Part shown: piece by piece, positions 1 to 8,065 of the stretch
Position numbering within the stretch: the first letter of the stretch is position 1
Layout of the letters: every line of letters starts with the position of its first letter
Source: Bacillota bacterium
GTDB taxonomy: Bacteria > Bacillota > Clostridia > Acetivibrionales > DSM-1351
NCBI GenBank assembly: GCA_023415305.1
Contig: JAEZKZ010000031.1
Coordinates: forward strand, 7,952 to 71,951
DNA length: 64,000 nucleotides
Direction: 5' to 3'
Position numbers and translations under genes: made by a program
Notes under the pieces: model-generated
Told to the model about the DNA's origin: nothing
Seen by the model: the letters and a program-made list of their open reading frames with translations, nothing else
Databases searched by the model: none

Positions 1-243
1 ACCATCTATAGCTAAATCTATTTTTTTAACATTATCTATAGATACTAATGGAATATTTAGTTTTTTGGCAAGACTTGCTGTACTTTGAGAAGTAGCAACA
101 GCTTTGATGTTTAATCCTTGTTTAATAAGTTCTCCAACTTTCTCAATCAAAAAATAGGCTGTAGAACCTGTTCCTAATCCCAGTATCATATTATCTTCAA
201 TATATTCAGTTGCTTTTATTCCAGCAATTTTCTTTTCCAACAT
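1..243 (-). CDS. rpiA: Ribose-5-phosphate isomerase A, N-terminal part (runs off the window)
   Basis: Partial gene: 81 codons are visible and the 3' part lies beyond position 1. Reading from the ATG at 243, the protein carries the RpiA substrate-binding loop GLGTGSTA near residue 22, then ATSQST, and reaches the conserved DLAIDG at the window edge (normally followed by ADE). RpiA interconverts ribose 5-phosphate and ribulose 5-phosphate in the cytoplasmic pentose-phosphate pathway. The start is supported by an upstream AGAGGAG ribosome-binding site. Not listed among long ORFs only because it is cut by the window. Identification rests on three motifs in the right order. Confidence 0.9.
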   Translation of the reverse strand, partial: MLEKKIAGIKATEYIEDNMILGLGTGSTAYFLIEKVGELIKQGLNIKAVATSQSTASLAKKLNIPLVSIDNVKKIDLAIDG

Positions 244-432
244 GCTGACTTCTCCTCTTCCAAAATAGAATTCATCCGTTCCCTAATATTCAAATAGTGA
301 ATCAATTTAGGAGCTATTTATATATGCCCCCTTCTACCTTCAAAAAAATCATTTACAGCATCATCGTGTTGTTGTACAAATAATTATATAACTTTATATT
401 ACACTAGTTCCTAACTTCTATAACCTCATGTG

Positions 433-1008
433 CTACCTATTCAATATCTCCTCATAAACAAAACACTCCCTAATATGGTCATTGACCATGCCTGTAGCTT
501 GCATAAACGCATAAATTATGGTTGTACCAACGAACTTAAACCCAAATTTCTTTAAGTCCTTGCTTATTTCATCAGAAAGAGGCGTTCTTGTAGGCACATC
601 CCCCATCTTCTCCCAATGGCCTGTAATAGGTGTATAATCCACATATCCCCATATAAATTTATCAAAGCTTCCGTATTCTTCAGCAATTCCTAAAAATGCC
701 TTGGCATTGCTCACAGCGGCATTAATTTTTAGGCGGTTTCTTATTATTTTCTCGTTTGCCATGAGCTCCTGAATTTTTACATCGCAGTAATGAGCCACCT
801 TATTAGGATCAAACCCATCAAAAGCCTCTCTAAATGCTTCTCTCTTATTAAGCACGGTTATCCATGTAAGGCCTGCCTGCATACCTTCTAAAATAAGCAT
901 TTCAAACAGCCTGACATCATCATGTACAGGCCGCCCCCATTCGTTATCATGGTAATTTATATAAATGGGGGTATTTCCTGCCCAAGAACATCTTATTTTT
1001 TCATTCAT
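433..1008 (-). CDS. tag: DNA-3-methyladenine glycosylase I
   Basis: 191-aa base-excision repair enzyme that removes 3-methyladenine from alkylated DNA. The N-terminus CSWAG, YHDNEWGRPVHDD, LFEMLILEGMQAGLTW and KREAFREAF blocks are the Tag signature; the Cys near residue 7 and His near residue 20 belong to the zinc site of the family. The open frame extends 18 codons further upstream, but GGAGG lies about 9 nt before the internal ATG at 1008, which also gives the usual family length. The gene stands alone between rpiA and a gene-poor stretch. Confidence 0.93.
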   Translation of the reverse strand: MNEKIRCSWAGNTPIYINYHDNEWGRPVHDDVRLFEMLILEGMQAGLTWITVLNKREAFREAFDGFDPNKVAHYCDVKIQELMANEKIIRNRLKINAAVSNAKAFLGIAEEYGSFDKFIWGYVDYTPITGHWEKMGDVPTRTPLSDEISKDLKKFGFKFVGTTIIYAFMQATGMVNDHIRECFVYEEILNR

Positions 1009-1402
1009 AAAGCATGTCCTCCAATTGAAATCTAAATAATTTCTATCTACTGACACAAGCAAAAATTCTGATACAGCTGTTCCTTGTATAAGATTAAAAG
1101 CTGTAATCTCACTAGTATAATATGATACTATGTTTATAGTTAAATATTGATTTCTCTAATCGTATCACATTTAACCTGACGACACCTTGTCATATTATAG
1201 GATATGGATAACATCAATCGTTACCACTCTATTCGGTTTCGAAGTATAACTTCTATTTCAAATAATTCATGGTCCGGCATAACATCTTAATTTTCTTCTT
1301 TAATTTGATTATTATAACGCACATCCAAAACTGAATATATGTAATAAATTTTAACTTATCCTTTGAAAATCTAATAGTATTTCTTTGCTTATTTTTTTAT
1401 AA
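1009..1402. other. Gene-free stretch
   Basis: AT-rich spacer upstream of tag. I see no ORF with a ribosome-binding site, no tRNA and no convincing terminator here; it probably holds the tag promoter. Confidence 0.5.
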
Positions 1403-1591
1403 CTAATCTACAATAAAAAGTTTAGCTCCCTTTTCTGTATATGAACGATGTGGATTTACATTATCTGCTACGTGATAACTAGTGCCTGGAGTTAACGTGA
1501 ACTTTCTGCCATCGTTTAACTCAGAAACCAATTCACCATCTAAGCGGAGTAGTACATGCCCTTTATTACACCAATGGTCCGCTACTTTTTA
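1403..1591 (-). pseudogene. Remnant of a DHCW-motif cupin protein (C-terminal half)
   Basis: About 60 codons read in one frame from 1588 down to a TAG at 1403: VADHWCNKGH, then LDGELVSELNDG, FTLTPGTSYHVAD, PHRSYTEKGAKLFIVD. These are the second half of the small DHCW-motif cupin family (intact members are about 110 aa). An in-frame TAA stands immediately before the conserved block (1589-1591), and no start codon, ribosome-binding site or N-terminal half is present. I therefore read it as a decayed gene, not an expressed one. Family assignment is from memory of the motif order. Confidence 0.75.
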
Positions 1592-1654
1592 TTGAATGTG
1601 CGGTAATAGAATTCTTCTTGGTATATAAATATTGTGAATAAATATAAATACAAC

Positions 1655-2806
1655 CTAAGAATTCTTGCCTAAAAGCCTTTCTGCCTCTGCCATATTTTTG
1701 ATAATTGATACACTAAAAGGGCAGCGGCTTTCGCAGTTACTACAGCTAATGCAATCTCTTCCACTGTGAGTTAAGCTTAAATAGTGAGATTGAATGGATG
1801 GAGGTATATTGAATTGATCTAAGCGAGCAATGTCTAAATACTTGTTGACAGTTGCAATGTCAATCCCCACTGGGCAAGGCTGACAGTGACTACAATAAAC
1901 ACAGTTTCCTTTAAAATCATTGCGCATCGTTCCAAGAATCTCAGAATAATCTTTCTCCGAATCACCAATTTCAAAATATCGCATAGAATTTAATATCTCA
2001 TTTGCTGTCTGGCAGCCTAGTAATACGCTTGCAACTGCCGGTCTTGACAGTGCATAATTAACACATTGAGGCACGGTTAGCGGTTTTGCAAACGGAGTGT
2101 GTTCAGGTAAAATCAATTTACCCCCGCCCAGAGCTTTCATCACAGTAATACCAATCTGTTTTTGTGTACATAGTTTATATAGTTCAGCTCGCTTGGGGTC
2201 AATTCCTCGAAACAATTCAGGAGCAAAGCCATTTTGAAAGTGATTAAAAATATATTCTTCAGAGGGAAGCATATCAAATGCAGGGTTTATGCTAAACATT
2301 AGCACTTCTGGAATTCCTGTATTTATTACTTTAATTGCCGTCGTCGGATTATGTGAGCTAAAGCCTATATGACCAATGTAGCCTTGCTTTTTCAAGTGTT
2401 CTACATATTTAATGAAATCTGTTTCAAATACATTTTTATAATCTTCATCAGAGTCAATAAAAAATAGCATTCCTAAATCTATGTAGCCACCAAAAATACG
2501 CAAAATGTCGTCAAAGTATCGCCTTACTGTAGGCATATCTCGGCTTATATCATACTGTTGCCTAACATCTGTTGAACCTATATGTCCTTGTATCGCAACT
2601 TTTTTACGTCTATCTCCTAAAGCTCTAGCAATGTTTTCTCGAATTTCTTTCCCAGGCATAAACACATCAAGAATATTTATACCATTATCAAGAGCAACAT
2701 TAATTGTTTCTTCAACCTGTGAATATGGCTTACCGTCAAGATTTTCGCACCCTAGGCCAATCTCACTGACATGTAAACCCGTTTTGCCAAGTTCTCTAAA
2801 TTCCAC
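1655..2806 (-). CDS. Aldo/keto reductase with C-terminal 2x[4Fe-4S] ferredoxin domain
   Basis: 383 aa. Residues 1-290 form an aldo/keto reductase TIM barrel (FRELGKTGLHVSEIGLGC start; HIGFSSHNP; VMKALGGGKL). Residues ~300-370 carry two CxxCxxC...CP cysteine clusters (CVYCSHCQPCP and CISCSNCESRCP) typical of ferredoxins, so electrons may come from ferredoxin-like transfer instead of NAD(P)H alone. The usual catalytic Tyr of the DTAxxYG motif is not present: the corresponding stretch reads ILDVFMPGKE. The start is GTG at 2806, chosen for the AGGAGGAG site just upstream. Cytoplasmic; substrate unknown. Monocistronic. Confidence 0.88.
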   Translation of the reverse strand: MEFRELGKTGLHVSEIGLGCENLDGKPYSQVEETINVALDNGINILDVFMPGKEIRENIARALGDRRKKVAIQGHIGSTDVRQQYDISRDMPTVRRYFDDILRIFGGYIDLGMLFFIDSDEDYKNVFETDFIKYVEHLKKQGYIGHIGFSSHNPTTAIKVINTGIPEVLMFSINPAFDMLPSEEYIFNHFQNGFAPELFRGIDPKRAELYKLCTQKQIGITVMKALGGGKLILPEHTPFAKPLTVPQCVNYALSRPAVASVLLGCQTANEILNSMRYFEIGDSEKDYSEILGTMRNDFKGNCVYCSHCQPCPVGIDIATVNKYLDIARLDQFNIPPSIQSHYLSLTHSGRDCISCSNCESRCPFSVSIIKNMAEAERLLGKNS

Positions 2807-3093
2807 CTAAACCTCTCCTCCTTTTTATTTAACTCTATGGAATGCTATCAAAATAATCTTCCGTTCGCAATAATAACAATCCTAATTTAAAGTAATTCAT
2901 TACAAATAATACTACATCTGGAATATTTCCGTGTCAAGTTTCAATCCTTACCGCACTATCAGTTTTCAAAGATCATTTATTTATTCCGTTACTATCTATT
3001 CATTTCACAAGTCATTTTTCCTTTATAAAATCAACCTGTGGAGATCCGAAGTCGCTGTAATTATCCAACTGCATTTCTGTATCTTTAATTTAT

Positions 3094-3252
3094 CTATAGC
3101 TTTTCGGAAACGAGAACTTTTTTTGTTAATAGATTAGGGTATTCAATTTGCTTAGCAAATTCATCATAAAATATACTAAGTTCCTCACCTGTTTTTCCTT
3201 CACCTACAGCTTTAATAAATTCGAATGCTATTTCAAGATTCCCGTTTTCCAT
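3094..3252 (-). pseudogene. Truncated NTF2/SnoaL-like protein
   Basis: A frame starting at ATG 3252, preceded by AGGAG, gives 52 residues: MENGNLEIAFEFIKAVGEGK followed by TGEELSIFYDEF and QIEYPN. This resembles the N-terminal third of bacterial nuclear-transport-factor-2-like proteins (about 125-150 aa). Similarity stops at LLTKK, after which the frame soon ends at TAG 3094. A different frame immediately downstream stays open for about 30 codons but I do not recognise it. Most likely a gene cut by deletion or frameshift; a genuine 52-aa protein cannot be excluded. Confidence 0.5.
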
Positions 3253-3366
3253 TTCACTCTCCTATTCTAAAACCCAATCTTCCATTTGAATAAATCAACT
3301 GTAAATACAATTCTAACCACTTTGCCATAATCAAAGGCCTTACATCAATACTATGTTTGGAATTAA

Positions 3367-4311
3367 CTATTCTCCAACCTTACCATCTCCATCACGATCA
3401 TCCATGTATTTATATAACCAGTGGTCCTTAGTAATTGGCATTTTGTACCCGGCCGCTTTAGCTTCAGCTATCGTCACCTTACCATCGTGATTTTTATCAA
3501 CTGTAGCGAGGTTTTCGTTCTTACCCTCAGTAGATGATTTGGGTGTAGCCTTTGATGCTCCTTTCGGTTTCTCGTTCAATGATTTATTTACCTCATCAGG
3601 GTTCACATTATCAAAATCCTCCTTGATGATACGCCCGTTTATCGTATAGGTGTAGTGATAATGACTCGGTATTTGTGTCTTGGTATTAGGGTAGGTGATT
3701 ATTGCTTCAAAATCTGTGCATCCACCAGCATCTCTAATAGTTTTTTCCATATATGCCTGATCTCCATGGCGGTTCAATGTACTGTTCTGGGGTGTTATGT
3801 TGTAGGCATTGGACACACCACCCAAGGAGTCTGCTATGACATGGCCTTGGTCCAGGTCTTCACGTTCGGTACCAGGAACCTTGGCTTCATCAGCATAGTA
3901 GCGTCCATTTTCCAGCACCGGCTCTGTAGCAGCATTCTGTAGAATAATCTTTTTTGCTGTAACCCTTATCAATTGACTATACTCATTGGTGTAGGCCCAG
4001 TATTCTCTGCTACCGAATCCAACATCAACTACTACCAAGGGCTTTCTAGTTCCGCTGAGATCTCCCCCATTCACTTCAATTTTCTTATACTTGCCGTCGG
4101 TAGGAGCCACTTCAGTTGATTTACTGTTTGAAGCTTGAGTTGTGGTCTTACCCTGTTCTTGTGTTTGCCTTGTATAGGGAGATACAGATTGAAGCGAAGC
4201 ACTGCTTTCGGCATAGGTTGAACCTGTTTCCTTCTGCTCTGGAGGGCTCTGCACTGAACATCCTGTCAGTAATGCTATTATCAATAAATATACAATTAAA
4301 TATTTTCTCAT
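3367..4311 (-). CDS. Surface lipoprotein, DNA/RNA non-specific endonuclease with EF-hand-like calcium motifs
   Basis: 314 aa. Residues 1-18 are a lipoprotein signal peptide ending in the lipobox LLTGC, so the protein is exported and anchored to the membrane. A Ser/Thr/Gln-rich linker follows (~19-75). The central domain (~76-235) has DQGHVIADSLGG, NITPQNSTLNRHG and YMEKTIR, matching the DNA/RNA non-specific endonuclease family (Endonuclea_NS_2 type). The tail has DKNHDGKVTIAE and DDRDGDGKVGE, two acidic EF-hand/Excalibur-type calcium loops. AAGGAG precedes the ATG. Likely role: extracellular nucleic-acid degradation for nutrients or competition. Stands alone. Confidence 0.82.
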   Translation of the reverse strand: MRKYLIVYLLIIALLTGCSVQSPPEQKETGSTYAESSASLQSVSPYTRQTQEQGKTTTQASNSKSTEVAPTDGKYKKIEVNGGDLSGTRKPLVVVDVGFGSREYWAYTNEYSQLIRVTAKKIILQNAATEPVLENGRYYADEAKVPGTEREDLDQGHVIADSLGGVSNAYNITPQNSTLNRHGDQAYMEKTIRDAGGCTDFEAIITYPNTKTQIPSHYHYTYTINGRIIKEDFDNVNPDEVNKSLNEKPKGASKATPKSSTEGKNENLATVDKNHDGKVTIAEAKAAGYKMPITKDHWLYKYMDDRDGDGKVGE

Positions 4312-4591
4312 AACTAGTCTCCTTAAGGTTCATTATTATGAATCTGTAACATATATAGTCCTTGTTTCTACATCTAGCATTCTATTCACACTTATTAACA
4401 GATGTGAATATTTCCGCGAATACATACTATATTAGGATAACCTTTAGCCAACTATTAATTCTGTATCGGAATATTTAGCTATATTTGGTTCCAAATTACA
4501 ATTTTGGGTTTAGAAAACTTACTCTGTACAACAAAAAAGCACATCCTTGTATTGAATGTGCAAAATATAAAATAAACCAAAGTCTTAAACA
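4312..4591. other. Gene-free stretch between nuclease and pyrimidine phosphorylase
   Basis: Nothing coding is apparent. It should contain the promoter of the lipoprotein nuclease gene; no clear -35/-10 pair was picked out. Confidence 0.4.
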
Positions 4592-4618
4592 TATGGTGTT
4601 TTTCATAACAACACCATA
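4592..4618 (-). terminator. Possible terminator after the pyrimidine phosphorylase gene
   Basis: 9-bp perfect stem (TATGGTGTT / AACACCATA) with a 9-nt loop lies 9 bp beyond the stop codon. The minus-strand U-tract is weak, so this may act as a pause or RNA-stability hairpin instead. Confidence 0.45.
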
Positions 4619-4626
4619 AAAAGAGA

Positions 4627-5949
4627 TTATTTCAGTTGTACACCTTTATTGTCTATATATGCTAGAATGAGTGGTAATTTTTCAGGCTGTGAGTCACTTA
4701 ATGAAATTGCCTGTTTTAATAGACTACAGGCTTGCGGCAGCTTTTCCTTCTTGTTAGTGTAGAGAGTAGCAATTACGTCACCCTTCTCTACTTTATCACC
4801 TGTTTTTTTATTTATATATATACCCGCAGCGTAATCTATTATACTTTCCTTGGTTTCCCTTCCCGCTCCTAATTCCAGCGATGCTACACCGATGGCGTCA
4901 GTTTTCATATGACAGATATAACCTGATGTTTCGGCAACTAAATCTAATTTATGTTTTACCTGCGGGAATACACTATAATCATTAATAACAGCCCTATTTC
5001 CGCCCTGTTTCTCAATCATCTCCGCAAATTTATTTATAGCCTTTCCGCTTTCTACAGCTTCGCGGACCAACTCCCGGCAATGCTCAAAGTCGCCCTTTCC
5101 GCTCAGCTCCAACATTCTTGCCGCCAGTTCAAAGGACACCTCTGCCAAATCCTGTGGTCCTCTGTTTTTAAGTGTTTCAATAGCTTCAATTATCTCCAGT
5201 GAATTGCCGACTGCTCTTCCAAGGGGTATATCCATTTCAGTAACGACTGCAACAGTGCGTCTGCCAGTATTCTCACCAATCTTAACCATGGCCTGTGCCA
5301 GCTTAACAGAATCCTCCAGAGTTTTCATAAAGGCACCGCTGCCAGTCTTAACATCAAGAACTATTCTATCGGCGCCTGATGCCAGCTTTTTGCTCATAAT
5401 ACTGCTTGCAATAAGCGATATATTATTAACCGTAGCGGTTACATCACGTAACGCGTATATCTTTTTGTCGGCAGGCGCCAGATTACCGGTTTGGCCTGCA
5501 ATTGCGATACCAATTTCTTTTACATTCCGAATAAAATCTTCTCTTGATATACTTGTATTAAAACCGGGAATCGCTTCAAGTTTATCAATGGTTCCTCCGG
5601 TATGACCAAGACCCCTACCAGACATCTTTGCAACAGGTATTCCGCAGGCAGCAACAATGGGGCCAAGTATAAGTGTAGTCTTATCTCCGACACCTCCGGT
5701 ACTATGCTTGTCAACTTTTATACCAGGAATTTCAGACAAGTCTATCATATCTCCCGAGTGTGCCATTGCATCAGTTAGCTGTGCTGTTTCCTGCTCATTC
5801 ATGCCCTTCAGAAATATGGCCATCAGAAGTGCAGAAGCCTGATAATCGGGAATATTATTACTGCAATATTCTGTTATAAAATATTTTATTTCTTCAGTGG
5901 ATAATTCCAAGCCATCCCTTTTTTTCTCAATGATATCGTACATTCTCAT
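4627..5949 (-). CDS. pdp: Pyrimidine-nucleoside phosphorylase
   Basis: 440 aa. Splits uridine, thymidine and deoxyuridine with phosphate to give the base and (deoxy)ribose 1-phosphate (nucleoside salvage, cytoplasm). The thymidine/pyrimidine phosphorylase signature is plain: KHSTGGVGDKTTL (phosphate loop, ~80-95), KMSGRGLGHTGGTIDKLE, KLASGADRIVLDVKTGSGAFM, and a C-terminal domain of the usual length. The open frame extends 28 codons upstream, but GGAGGG precedes ATG 5949, which gives the family's normal start MRMYDIIEKKRDG. It follows xerD at a distance; in B. subtilis pdp also lies in the xerD (ripX)-drm-punA-pdp neighbourhood, suggesting preserved ancestral order with an insertion between. 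Confidence 0.93.
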   Translation of the reverse strand: MRMYDIIEKKRDGLELSTEEIKYFITEYCSNNIPDYQASALLMAIFLKGMNEQETAQLTDAMAHSGDMIDLSEIPGIKVDKHSTGGVGDKTTLILGPIVAACGIPVAKMSGRGLGHTGGTIDKLEAIPGFNTSISREDFIRNVKEIGIAIAGQTGNLAPADKKIYALRDVTATVNNISLIASSIMSKKLASGADRIVLDVKTGSGAFMKTLEDSVKLAQAMVKIGENTGRRTVAVVTEMDIPLGRAVGNSLEIIEAIETLKNRGPQDLAEVSFELAARMLELSGKGDFEHCRELVREAVESGKAINKFAEMIEKQGGNRAVINDYSVFPQVKHKLDLVAETSGYICHMKTDAIGVASLELGAGRETKESIIDYAAGIYINKKTGDKVEKGDVIATLYTNKKEKLPQACSLLKQAISLSDSQPEKLPLILAYIDNKGVQLK

Positions 5950-5992
5950 ATTAAAGCCCTCCGAATTATTTTTTCTATTTAATTCAATTGTG

Positions 5993-6469
5993 TTACTTTT
6001 CTGAGTGCAATTTATGTTTAGTGTAATTGACATAGGAAAACATACATGTAATCAACACAGTCATTGCTGATACCGCTATAAATCCGATTATCCCTATTAA
6101 TCTGCTGAAAAAAGCAATTATGAACGACAATATTCCCGCTGCTACTAACACATATCCAAATCTATGAGTATTCTTCCACACCTGTTCATTTCGTAAGGTC
6201 CAGGGTGTCCTTATTCCAAACACGGAATTTATTTTTACCCTGGGTTGATAGTTTCCCAAAATAATAAATAAGACCCCCATTGCCAAGTTTAGCAGCCGAA
6301 TAATATCAAAGTCTAACCCAGGCTGTATAATACAAACCACAAGTTAAGTGTCGTCCACGACCATCTGAAAATTTCTATGAGGTATTTTCTCAGGTATAAA
6401 TGGATAAATTATGATATTCCCAATAATTGAAACAACTATTAAAAAGACAAGCTTCTTATTTATCTTCAC
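5993..6469 (-). pseudogene. SdpI-like immunity/membrane protein, internally deleted
   Basis: Two pieces of one family lie in different frames. From GTG 6469 (GGGAGAT site upstream) the first 25 residues match the SdpI/DUF1648 start: VKINKKLVFLIVVSIIGN then YPFIPEKIP, at which point IHWN is expected but the sequence diverges and stops at 6344. The frame resumes at ~6335 with GNYQPRVKIN, FGIRTPWTL and VWKNTHRFG, the C-terminal half of SdpI with two membrane helices. About 80 middle residues are missing. SdpI proteins give immunity to a cannibalism toxin or act as sensors with an SdpR repressor; here the function is probably lost. The partner repressor gene lies directly upstream. Confidence 0.75.
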
Positions 6470-6474
6470 CTGTA

Positions 6475-6595
6475 TTATCTCCCATCTACGCGCATGGCAC
6501 GAACACAAATAGTAATGAAAAGACACGTAATGGCTTCTCGCTGCGTGAAAGTCATTGTGACTTTCCACATGTACTATTCACGCTACTCCTGTCTC
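6475..6595 (-). repeat. Dispersed structured repeat, copy 1
   Basis: About 115 bp that is roughly 80% identical to 28654-28766. On the minus strand it starts at TAGCGTGAA, contains GAAAGTCAcaaTGACTTTC (8-bp hairpin) and the conserved CACGCAGCGA and TTTTCATTACTATTT, and ends in GCGCGTAGA then GGGAGATA, which is the ribosome-binding site of the downstream gene. It overlaps the last 9-10 codons of the arsR gene, giving that protein an abnormal tail. Confidence 0.7.
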
Positions 6596-6842
6596 TAAAA
6601 TCAAAAAACCATTCAATAATTTCCTGAAATACGGTGGTATTTAATGAGTAAACAATGTTCTGCCCTCGCTTTTCAGCCATAACAAGATTGGCATGTTTTA
6701 ATGCATTTAGATGATGACTTATTGAAGGCTTGCTCATATTAAAATTATCAGCGATTTCACCCGCATTCATATCTGCATCCTTCAGTAACTTTAAAATTTG
6801 CCGTCTTGTGGGATCAGATAGAGCATGAAAAACATCGTTCAA
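6552..6842 (-). CDS. ArsR/SdpR-family transcriptional repressor
   Basis: 96 aa winged-helix repressor. LNDVFHALSDPTRRQIL, MNAGEIADNFNMSKPSISHH (recognition helix) and KRGQNIVYSLNTTVFQEII match the SdpR branch of ArsR. No metal-binding ELCVCDL-type motif is present, so it probably senses through a membrane partner instead of metals. I chose TTG 6842 as start because GAGGTG sits 5 nt upstream and family members begin at the equivalent MNDVF; a GTG three codons earlier is the alternative. The family normally ends near FTDK; the extra SSVNSTCGKSQ tail is encoded by the repeat element. Pairs with the broken sdpI gene. Confidence 0.85.
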   Translation of the reverse strand: MNDVFHALSDPTRRQILKLLKDADMNAGEIADNFNMSKPSISHHLNALKHANLVMAEKRGQNIVYSLNTTVFQEIIEWFFDFRDRSSVNSTCGKSQ

Positions 6843-6854
6843 ACTATTCACCTC

Positions 6855-6885
6855 AAGAATTATTAAATAATTAAATAATTATCTA
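6855..6885. promoter_or_regulatory. Possible operator for the ArsR/SdpR repressor
   Basis: AT-only palindromic stretch (AATTATTAAATAATTAAATA) immediately upstream of the repressor gene. ArsR-family repressors bind such dyads and usually repress themselves. Position and symmetry are the only evidence. Confidence 0.35.
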
Positions 6886-6943
6886 AATATATAATACTTC
6901 CATTTAATACCTCTGTCAATTCTTATCCGTCAAAAAAGCTACG

Positions 6944-6990
6944 TTAAAAAAAGCCGCCCACGTTATTTTTCAATAACAATTGTGGCGGCT
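6944..6990 (-). terminator. Rho-independent terminator of xerD
   Basis: Minus-strand hairpin AGCCGCCACAATTGTTATT / AATAACGTGGGCGGCT followed by TTTTTTAACG, 18 bp beyond the xerD stop codon. Confidence 0.85.
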
Positions 6991-7008
6991 CCCCGGTCAG
7001 GTTTAATA

Positions 7009-7893
7009 TCATGCTCTGGGATGAGTTTTCTTGTAAATTTCTTTTATTTTATTCTTTGCAATCTGTGCATAAATCTGGGTTGATGAAATGTCCGAATGAC
7101 CCAGCATCTCCTGTATAGACCTGAGGTCTGCACCATTTTCCAGTAAATGAGCAGCAAAAGAATGCCTTAAGGTATGCGGTGTTATATCTTTGTTTATATT
7201 CGCTTGGTTTTTGTAATGCTTGATTATTTTCCAGAAACCCTGTCTTGTCAATCTTTTACCGTTAACATTAACAAACAATGCCTCTTCGTTTACATTTTGA
7301 ATAAGAAAATTCCTGGATTTTAGAAGATATTCATGTACAGCAGCCACAGATATGGATCCTATAGGAATACTTCTTTCACGGGTGCCTTTATTACACTTGA
7401 TGAAGCCTAATTCAAGGTTTATATCAGAAAGATTGAGTGAAATAAGTTCGGAAACTCTTATACCTGTTGCGTAAAGCAGTTCAAGCATTGCTTTATCTCT
7501 AATACCTTTTAAATCAAGACATTTAGGTTGATCCAGAAGGAGTTCTACTTCCTGAGTAGATAATATCTGAGGTAACTTTTTTTCTACCTTGGGTGATTCC
7601 AATTCTGATGTTGGGTCTATCTCTATAACTTTGTTCTTATGCAGGTATTGATAAAAAGATCGTATTGAAGCCAGATTTCGAGATATGGTAGAGGTTGCCC
7701 TTCCTTTCTTTTGAAGATGTAGAAGATATGCTATCACAGTTGTTTTATTCGTAGAAGAAATATTTGTAGCATTTATCTCCTTAAGATATGTAGTATACTG
7801 CTCAATATCCCTCTTGTAAGACTGAAGAGTATTAAGAGACAATCTCTTATCCTTTTCAAGGAAATTAATAAAATTTTCAACCTGAACTTCCAT
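7009..7893 (-). CDS. xerD: Tyrosine site-specific recombinase XerD
   Basis: 294 aa. SAM-like N-terminal DNA-binding domain (~1-90) plus catalytic domain with the full set of active-site residues: Arg in ATGIRVSEL, Lys in CNKGTRER, HTLRHSFAAHLLENGAD (H-x-x-R), LGHSDISSTQIYAQ (His and nucleophile Tyr). Resolves chromosome dimers at dif with XerC. AAGGAG precedes ATG 7893. XerD rather than XerC is favoured by the neighbourhood: spoIIM and nudF upstream and pdp downstream, as in the B. subtilis ripX region. Ends in a strong terminator. Confidence 0.87.
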   Translation of the reverse strand: MEVQVENFINFLEKDKRLSLNTLQSYKRDIEQYTTYLKEINATNISSTNKTTVIAYLLHLQKKGRATSTISRNLASIRSFYQYLHKNKVIEIDPTSELESPKVEKKLPQILSTQEVELLLDQPKCLDLKGIRDKAMLELLYATGIRVSELISLNLSDINLELGFIKCNKGTRERSIPIGSISVAAVHEYLLKSRNFLIQNVNEEALFVNVNGKRLTRQGFWKIIKHYKNQANINKDITPHTLRHSFAAHLLENGADLRSIQEMLGHSDISSTQIYAQIAKNKIKEIYKKTHPRA

Positions 7894-8065
7894 TAAAACG
7901 ACTCCTTTTTTAAAAAAGCATTATTTACCTTTTTTTATATAATCAGACTTAATCTTTATCCTATATTCTATAACAAATATTTCTATATTAAAAGAACATT
8001 TTTGAATTTTTATCTATATTTAACATAATTTATCCATATAATTGTTTATTTTACCACTAAATGTC

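Noticed and set aside
2505..2810. 101-aa plus-strand ORF opposite the AKR gene
   Set aside because: Antisense shadow of a clearly conserved gene.
7009..7893. Phage or integron integrase
   Set aside because: Motifs and gene neighbours (spoIIM, nudF, pdp) fit chromosomal XerD; no att sites or phage genes adjacent.
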